This document shows, piece by piece, positions 21,556-25,553 of a DNA stretch of 25,553 nt (position 1 is its first letter; each line of letters opens with the position of its first letter). Origin of the DNA: Leptolyngbya sp. SIO4C1 (GTDB taxonomy: Bacteria > Cyanobacteriota > Cyanobacteriia > Phormidesmidales > Phormidesmidaceae). The position numbers and the translations under genes are program-made. The notes under the pieces are model-generated. The model saw only the letters and a list, made by a program, of their open reading frames with translations, searched no databases and was not told where the DNA came from. Location of the stretch: contig JAAHIA010000017.1 of assembly GCA_010671975.1 (NCBI GenBank), positions 1 to 25,553 on the forward strand, written 5' to 3'.

Positions 21556-22749
21556 TTAGCTTAGGGAGACGGTGGCGGTAGTTGAGAGGGCGTCGCTGAC
21601 GGTTTTAACTTCGGCTCTAGCCCAGCGATCGCACTGCAGAATATCGTCTAGGCTAGGCTGCTGAGTGAGGTCGCTACGGTGGCGATCGCACACTTGCTCA
21701 ATCACCTGAGGAATATCTAAGAAGCGAATTTTTTCGTCGAGGAAGAGCGCCACCGCCTGCTCGTTGGCGGCATTGAGCACAGCGGTCATGGTGCCACCAG
21801 CGCGTCCGGCAGCGTAGGCCAGGTCCATGCAGGGATACTTGTCGTGGTTGGGATCGCGAAAGGTGAGGTCGCCGGCCTTGACCAGGTCCAAGGGCTCCCA
21901 GTTGGTGTAGATGCGCTCCGGCCAAGACAGAGCATAGAGCAGCGGCAGCCGCATGTCAGGCCAACCCAGCTGAGCCAAGACGGAAGTATCCTGCAGCTCA
22001 ATCAGCGAGTGGATGATGCTTTGCGGGTGAATGACGATATCAATCTGGTCGTAGCCCATGCCGAACAGATAGTGGGCTTCAATCACCTCTAGCCCCTTGT
22101 TCATCAGCGTGGCAGAGTCTACGGTAATTTTGCGGCCCATCGACCAGTTGGGATGCTTCAGCGCGTCAGCGACGGTCACCTGCGGCAGCTTTTCCACCGG
22201 CCAGTCGCGAAAAGCACCGCCCGAAGCAGTCAGAATGATGCGGCGCAGGCCGCCCTCGGGTACGCCCTGCAGGCATTGAAAAATTGCTGAGTGCTCAGAG
22301 TCAGCCGGCAGCAGCTTGACACCGTGCTTTTCAACCAGTGGCAGCACCACCGGTCCACCAGCAATCAGGGTTTCTTTATTAGCCAGCGCAATATCTTTGC
22401 CGGCTTCGATGGCGGCCAGCGTGGGCAGCAGCCCGGCACAGCCTACAATGCCGGTAACGACCGCCTCAGCCTCGCCGTAGCGCGCCACTTCAACCACGCC
22501 GGCCTCCCCCGCTAAGATCTGCGGCTGCGGCTCAACATCGGCGATCGCAGCCTTGAACTCAGCCAGCTTGCCTTCATTACAGATTGCAACAATCTCAGGC
22601 TGAAACTGGCGCACCTGCTGGCCCAGCAGTGCCACGTTATTGCCAGCCGCAATCCCTACCAGGCGAAACTGATCGGGATGATGCTCAATAATATCGAGGG
22701 TTTGGGTGCCAATAGAGCCGGTAGAACCCAGTAACGTAATGGCTTTCAC
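21556..22749 (-). CDS. dxr: 1-deoxy-D-xylulose-5-phosphate reductoisomerase
   Basis: This enzyme makes 2-C-methyl-D-erythritol 4-phosphate from DXP with NADPH, the first committed step of the MEP isoprenoid pathway that supplies carotenoid, phytol and quinone side chains. The 397-residue protein has the NADPH loop LLGSTGSIGTQTL (6-18), ALANKETLIAGG (121-132), the metal ligands D150 and E152 in PADSEHSAIFQC, H199 in HPNWSMG, and E221 in MNKGLEVIEAHYLFG (E231 in E. coli). All are intact and the length is normal. The start is the ATG directly before KAITLLGSTG. The 91-residue gene upstream ends 41 bases before and is likely co-transcribed. Confidence 0.96.
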   Translation of the reverse strand: MKAITLLGSTGSIGTQTLDIIEHHPDQFRLVGIAAGNNVALLGQQVRQFQPEIVAICNEGKLAEFKAAIADVEPQPQILAGEAGVVEVARYGEAEAVVTGIVGCAGLLPTLAAIEAGKDIALANKETLIAGGPVVLPLVEKHGVKLLPADSEHSAIFQCLQGVPEGGLRRIILTASGGAFRDWPVEKLPQVTVADALKHPNWSMGRKITVDSATLMNKGLEVIEAHYLFGMGYDQIDIVIHPQSIIHSLIELQDTSVLAQLGWPDMRLPLLYALSWPERIYTNWEPLDLVKAGDLTFRDPNHDKYPCMDLAYAAGRAGGTMTAVLNAANEQAVALFLDEKIRFLDIPQVIEQVCDRHRSDLTQQPSLDDILQCDRWARAEVKTVSDALSTTATVSLS

Positions 22750-22790
22750 GGAAAGGTGCTCAGCTAAGGTACTGGGTTCACTATAAGTTT

Positions 22791-23066
22791 TTAGGGCCGT
22801 TTCACAAAGCGCTGCGGGAAGGGAATGACCTTGCGATCGCGGACCAGTCCGGAGGTCGCCACCCAGTCCCAGCAGACTCGTAGCGTCTGGCGCTGCAGCG
22901 TATTTAGCGGCACCTGCTCGCAGCGAAAGCGCGCTAACGCCTGGCTAATGACGGCAGCCTCGGGCGCCGGCAAACCGACCTGCTGCAGCCGCTCAAAATA
23001 GCGCTCTGACACCTGGCGTGTCTTTAGCAGCTGCTTATAGGGACTTAAATCTTCGCTTTGAGACAC
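22791..23066 (-). CDS. Conserved-looking small protein upstream of dxr
   Basis: I do not recognise this 91-residue protein. It is soluble and largely helical by composition, with a tail containing CWDWVATSGLVRDRKVIPFP and RFVKRP. It has no metal motif, signal peptide or membrane part. It contains a HIP1 octamer near its 3' end. It ends 41 bases before dxr on the same strand, so it probably belongs to the dxr transcript. Start ATG 23066 is the first in frame. Confidence 0.6.
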   Translation of the reverse strand: MSQSEDLSPYKQLLKTRQVSERYFERLQQVGLPAPEAAVISQALARFRCEQVPLNTLQRQTLRVCWDWVATSGLVRDRKVIPFPQRFVKRP

Positions 23067-23398
23067 CGCTAGTTCCGGCCGAGCTCAGCACAGTTAATCA
23101 CATTTTCTTGATGAGTCGTTTACGTCCGGAAAGTTCCTCAGCAATCCTGACAGTCAGCGACTGCGTCAGCTCAAGATCTGCAGCTATAAGACAGCTTAAA
23201 GATCAGCCTAGGCGGATTGTTAGAGCGGACGCTTAACGGCTCTGTACGCTAATGGTAATTGATTTAGACGACACCACGACGGCTGTGTCAGGAATCTGTC
23301 GTAAGTCCAAACAAAAGTGCGCCAATGGCAGCCAAGAAACGACCGACTTGGTGCGAAAGTCACCATAATTGAAGAAGCTATTTCCGGAGTCAACCCCC
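23067..23398. other. 332-base intergenic region
   Basis: It lies between the divergent dxr-side gene and the zinc-ribbon gene. Two overlapping minus-strand frames at 23220-23439 have no recognisable product. One odd palindrome, CTGACAGTCAG (23147-23157), could be a binding site. No RNA gene was recognised. Confidence 0.5.
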
Positions 23399-23662
23399 AT
23401 GGAAGCTTTTTCGCCAACACCACCGAGCTGGGCTGACAATGCCGTCCATGCGCTGCAGTTTCGCTGCCCCAGCTGCCAGGCAGCCAGCGGCGAAGCCCAG
23501 GCCGTTTGGATTAACCGACGAGCGCCCGTCTACACGCACAATCACAAGCGCAAGTGGCAGGAGTTTTATCACTGCGGCTGCGGCGCTGCTTGGTGGGGCT
23601 GGAGTAGCGATCGCCCTCCTAACCCTTGGGAGGAAGACCTCGCTGAAGCTGGCCCGGTATGA
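23399..23662 (+). CDS. Small zinc-ribbon protein
   Basis: An 87-residue soluble protein with LQFRCPSCQA (CPSC pair) and FYHCGCGAAWWGW (C-x-C), likely forming one zinc ribbon, with a Trp-rich turn WWGWSSDRPPNPW and an acidic end. Start is ATG 23399, with CGGAG about 10 bases upstream. An in-frame TTG at 23369 would add ten residues and is less likely. Its TGA overlaps the ATG of the kinase gene (ATGA, 23659-23662), so it belongs to that operon. Function unknown. The two-strand layout with CPSC and C-G-C resembles small cyanobacterial ribbon proteins. Confidence 0.65.
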   Translation: MEAFSPTPPSWADNAVHALQFRCPSCQAASGEAQAVWINRRAPVYTHNHKRKWQEFYHCGCGAAWWGWSSDRPPNPWEEDLAEAGPV

Positions 23663-24582
23663 GCATTCTGGTATTAGGCAGTCTGAATATGGATTTGGTC
23701 GGCCGGGTGGAGCGACTGCCGCAGCCGGGCGAAACGCTGCTGGGTGAAACGTTTGAGATGGTGCCTGGCGGCAAGGGGGCAAATCAGGCGGTGGCCGCTG
23801 CGCGGCTGGGCAGCCCCGTACAGATGATTGGTCGGGTAGGCAGCGATGCGTTTGGTCAGACGCTGCTCGACAGCCTGCAGCGCGATCGCGTCGTCATTGA
23901 AGGTGTGACGCTCGATAGCGAAACAGCTTCCGGGGTAGCGCTAATTGCGATCGCCGCGACTGGCGAAAACCAAATTATTGTGCTGCCCGGTGCGAACCGC
24001 TGCGTCGGTGAACCTGAGCTACAGCGTCTTTCGGGGCAGCTGCCGCAGGCACAGGTGCTGCTGCTGCAGTTTGAAGTGCCTCAGCCGGTGGTCGAGCAGG
24101 CTGCTGCGCTGGCTCACCAGGCCGGCGTGCAAGTCATTGTTGACCCAGCCCCGGCCCGTCAGCCAGCTTCGCCTAACTTTTTTCAGCAGATAGATATTCT
24201 CACCCCTAACCAGGTCGAAGCCACGCAGCTCTGCGGCTTTGAGGTTTGCGATCGCCGCTCGGCTGCGAAAGCCGCTAAGCATCTGCGCCAGCTTGGAGCC
24301 GCTACCGTGATTGTCAAGCTAGGGCATCAGGGCGCTGTGGTAGAGTCGGCTGATGCCCGGTTCGAGCAGCCCGCTTTCCCTGTCGCAGCGGTGGATACAG
24401 TCGCAGCCGGTGACGCTTTTAACGGCGGCCTTGCCGCTGCCCTAGTCGAAGGCCAAACGCTGCCACAGGCGGTCCGGTTTGCTAGCGCAGTCGCCGCACT
24501 TTGCGTCTCTCAGCCGGGCGCTCAGTCGGCCATGCCAGATCGTGCCGCCCTCGATGCGTTCCTCACAGCGCCCACCCGCTAA
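23659..24582 (+). CDS. rbsK: PfkB-family carbohydrate kinase, ribokinase-like
   Basis: The 307-residue kinase starts ILVLGSLNMDLVGRVERLP, has PGGKGANQAVAAARLG (36-51, PfkB signature 1), then GRVGSDAFG, ILTPNQVEATQL and the anion-hole and catalytic motif AVDTVAAGDAFNGGLAAAL with catalytic D252 (signature 2). The usual DTT/DTTG is here DTVA, a conservative variation. Ribokinase phosphorylates ribose to ribose-5-phosphate. Other PfkB sugars are possible and the exact substrate is unproven, though the N-terminal LNMD/GGKGANQA pair is typical of ribokinase. No ribose transporter or deoxyribose genes are adjacent in the window. It is 25 bases upstream of the ABC ATPase. Confidence 0.82.
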   Translation: MSILVLGSLNMDLVGRVERLPQPGETLLGETFEMVPGGKGANQAVAAARLGSPVQMIGRVGSDAFGQTLLDSLQRDRVVIEGVTLDSETASGVALIAIAATGENQIIVLPGANRCVGEPELQRLSGQLPQAQVLLLQFEVPQPVVEQAAALAHQAGVQVIVDPAPARQPASPNFFQQIDILTPNQVEATQLCGFEVCDRRSAAKAAKHLRQLGAATVIVKLGHQGAVVESADARFEQPAFPVAAVDTVAAGDAFNGGLAAALVEGQTLPQAVRFASAVAALCVSQPGAQSAMPDRAALDAFLTAPTR

Positions 24583-24607
24583 TCCCCAATTTCCACGCCA
24601 CAATCGC

Positions 24608-25399
24608 ATGATTTCTCTGTCTCAGATTCATGTCACCTTTAACCCGGGCACGCCGCTGGCCAAGCCGGCGCTGCTGGGCCTAGAGTTAACCATTCCGGCC
24701 GGCCAGTTTGTCACAGTGATCGGCAGCAACGGTGCGGGCAAATCGACGCTGTTAAACATCATCAGCGGCGATATTCAGCCGCAGCGCGGCCAGATTATCA
24801 TTGACCAGCAGCCGGTGACCGACTGGCCGGCCGCCCGCCGTGCCAAAGCGGTGGCGCGCGTGTTTCAAAATCCGCTGGCCGGGTCATGCGCTGAGCTGAC
24901 GATTGAGGAAAACCTAGTTTTGGCGCTGCGGCGCGGCCAGCGACGCGGGCTCAGACCCGCCCTGAACCGATCGCTGCGCCAGCGGTTTCGAGACCGGCTA
25001 GCCAGCTTAGGGCTAGGTTTAGAAAGCCGCCTGCGCGATCGCATGGGCCTGCTCTCGGGCGGTCAGCGACAGGCTGTGAGCCTAGTGATGGCAACCCTCG
25101 CCCCGACCAAGATTTTGCTGCTAGATGAGCACACGGCGGCGCTCGATCCAAAAACTGCTGACTACATTTTGGAGCTGACCCAGCGGCTGATCGCCGAGCA
25201 GTCGCTAACGGCGCTGATGGTGACTCACAGCATGTCACAGGCGCTGGCGCTGGGCAATCGCCTGCTGATGCTGCACGCAGGAAGAATTGCCTTTGATGTC
25301 GGTGGGGCAGCGCGATCGCGGCTGCAGGTTAGCGATTTGCTAGATAAGTTTGCCGCTCAGAAGCAGCAGGTTGCCGACGACTCGCTGCTTCTGGGCTAA
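24608..25399 (+). CDS. ABC transporter ATP-binding protein, TrpX-associated type
   Basis: A 263-residue ATPase starting MISLSQIHVTFNPGTPL. It has Walker A GSNGAGKST (39-47), Q-loop (ARVFQNPLAGS, Q87), signature LSGGQ (149-153), Walker B ILLLDE (169-174), D-loop (AALD) and switch H207 (MVTHSM). The features EELTIEEN-like CAELTIEENLVLALRRGQRR and DEHTAALDPKTADYILELTQ are typical of the ATPases that accompany TrpX-type (ABC_sub_bind) binding proteins and their permeases, proposed importers for amino acids or similar compounds. The permease and binding protein are not seen in this window. The frame extends to 24479 but that part overlaps the kinase gene and lacks a good start, so 24608 is used. 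It sits 25 bases after the kinase gene. Confidence 0.85.
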   Translation: MISLSQIHVTFNPGTPLAKPALLGLELTIPAGQFVTVIGSNGAGKSTLLNIISGDIQPQRGQIIIDQQPVTDWPAARRAKAVARVFQNPLAGSCAELTIEENLVLALRRGQRRGLRPALNRSLRQRFRDRLASLGLGLESRLRDRMGLLSGGQRQAVSLVMATLAPTKILLLDEHTAALDPKTADYILELTQRLIAEQSLTALMVTHSMSQALALGNRLLMLHAGRIAFDVGGAARSRLQVSDLLDKFAAQKQQVADDSLLLG

Positions 25400-25483
25400 T
25401 GCTGCGTCAGGCTTGGAAATTTTGGCCAGGGAAAAGGCCGCAATGTTTAGAAGCTGCCAGTATTTCATAGTATATTTAAGTAG

Positions 25484-25489
25484 TATACT
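25484..25489 (+). promoter_or_regulatory. -10-like box before the last partial gene
   Basis: TATACT in an AT-rich stretch 27 bases before an ATG at 25516. No clear -35 box is visible at the usual spacing. Weak support. Confidence 0.3.
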
Positions 25490-25515
25490 TGTACTTAGCA
25501 GCAAAGGCTAAGCCG

Positions 25516-25553
25516 ATGCGGAAACTCTTTGGCATTAATCTCGGTCGACTAGA
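25516..25553 (+). CDS. Possible start of a further gene, cut by the window end
   Basis: The frame from ATG 25516 reads MRKLFGINLGRL before the window ends. A -10-like TATACT lies 27 bases upstream. With twelve residues no product can be named. It might be the TrpX-type binding protein or another protein, and it may not be a gene. Confidence 0.3.
   Translation, partial: MRKLFGINLGRL

Noticed and set aside
23220..23439. Two overlapping minus-strand frames upstream of the zinc-ribbon gene
   Set aside because: They overlap each other and the start of the real gene and show no protein-like pattern.
25430..25450. GGCC-based hairpin after the ABC ATPase as a terminator
   Set aside because: The stem is only 4 bp with no T-run, too weak to call.
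25399..25470. 23-codon frame starting at the ABC ATPase stop codon
   Set aside because: Too short and without a recognisable product. The TAATG overlap with the stop is the only support.

Overview
The window looks like chromosomal DNA of a cyanobacterium. The octamer GCGATCGC (the cyanobacterial HIP1 element) occurs about 29 times in 25.5 kb by eye. The gene content also fits: a group 2 sigma factor, Dxr, a small acidic protein of the DUF6679 type, a GCS2/YbdK-type ligase, an NYN-LOTUS protein, and a 40-residue protein resembling the NDH-1 subunit NdhP. Genus or species cannot be read from the sequence.

Layout. (1) 1-1500 is a scar: an IS4-type transposase read leftwards with an in-frame TAG, next to a 5' remnant of a type I restriction methylase (hsdM). 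(2) 1558-8455 is a housekeeping block: moaE and pyrB, a GerMN-type lipoprotein, an AAG/Mpg DNA glycosylase, a candidate ndhP, a beta-CASP-like metallo-hydrolase with a four-Cys tail, a DUF6679-like protein, a creatininase-family amidohydrolase and an NYN-LOTUS protein. (3) 8480-8811 is a second scar with a Uma2 fragment abutting an HxlR fragment. (4) 8938-13186, all leftward, holds a YchJ protein and a Rieske protein with a long helical extension, then a NarL-type two-component pair with overlapping genes. (5) 13245-18844 carries an exported small protein, a group 2 sigma factor with a clear terminator, a membrane protein, a GCS2 ligase, a GNAT acetyltransferase, and a deacetylase/NfeD-like pair. 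(6) 18902-21288 holds a zinc-ribbon membrane protein and, divergently, a two-gene module described below. (7) 21293-25553 holds a small membrane protein, dxr with a small upstream gene, then a zinc-ribbon protein, a PfkB/ribokinase-like kinase and an ABC ATPase of the TrpX-associated type, and the first codons of a possible further gene.

The most interesting locus is 19330-21288. A small basic protein with a ribbon-helix-helix-like segment is followed 24 bp later by a 503-residue protein. That protein joins an N-terminal PIN-like domain to what looks like the regulatory half of RelA/SpoT (TGS, linker helices, CC/H/C zinc finger, ACT-like end), with no HD hydrolase and no (p)ppGpp synthetase domain. 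The order resembles a toxin-antitoxin operon, and the RelA-type part suggests a link to the ribosome or uncharged tRNA. Several PIN active-site positions differ from consensus, so a catalytically dead sensor or regulator is an equally open reading. Inverted and phased repeats around the putative promoter suggest autoregulation.

Most other genes look like ordinary single genes or two- to three-gene operons. No tRNA, rRNA or CRISPR array was seen.
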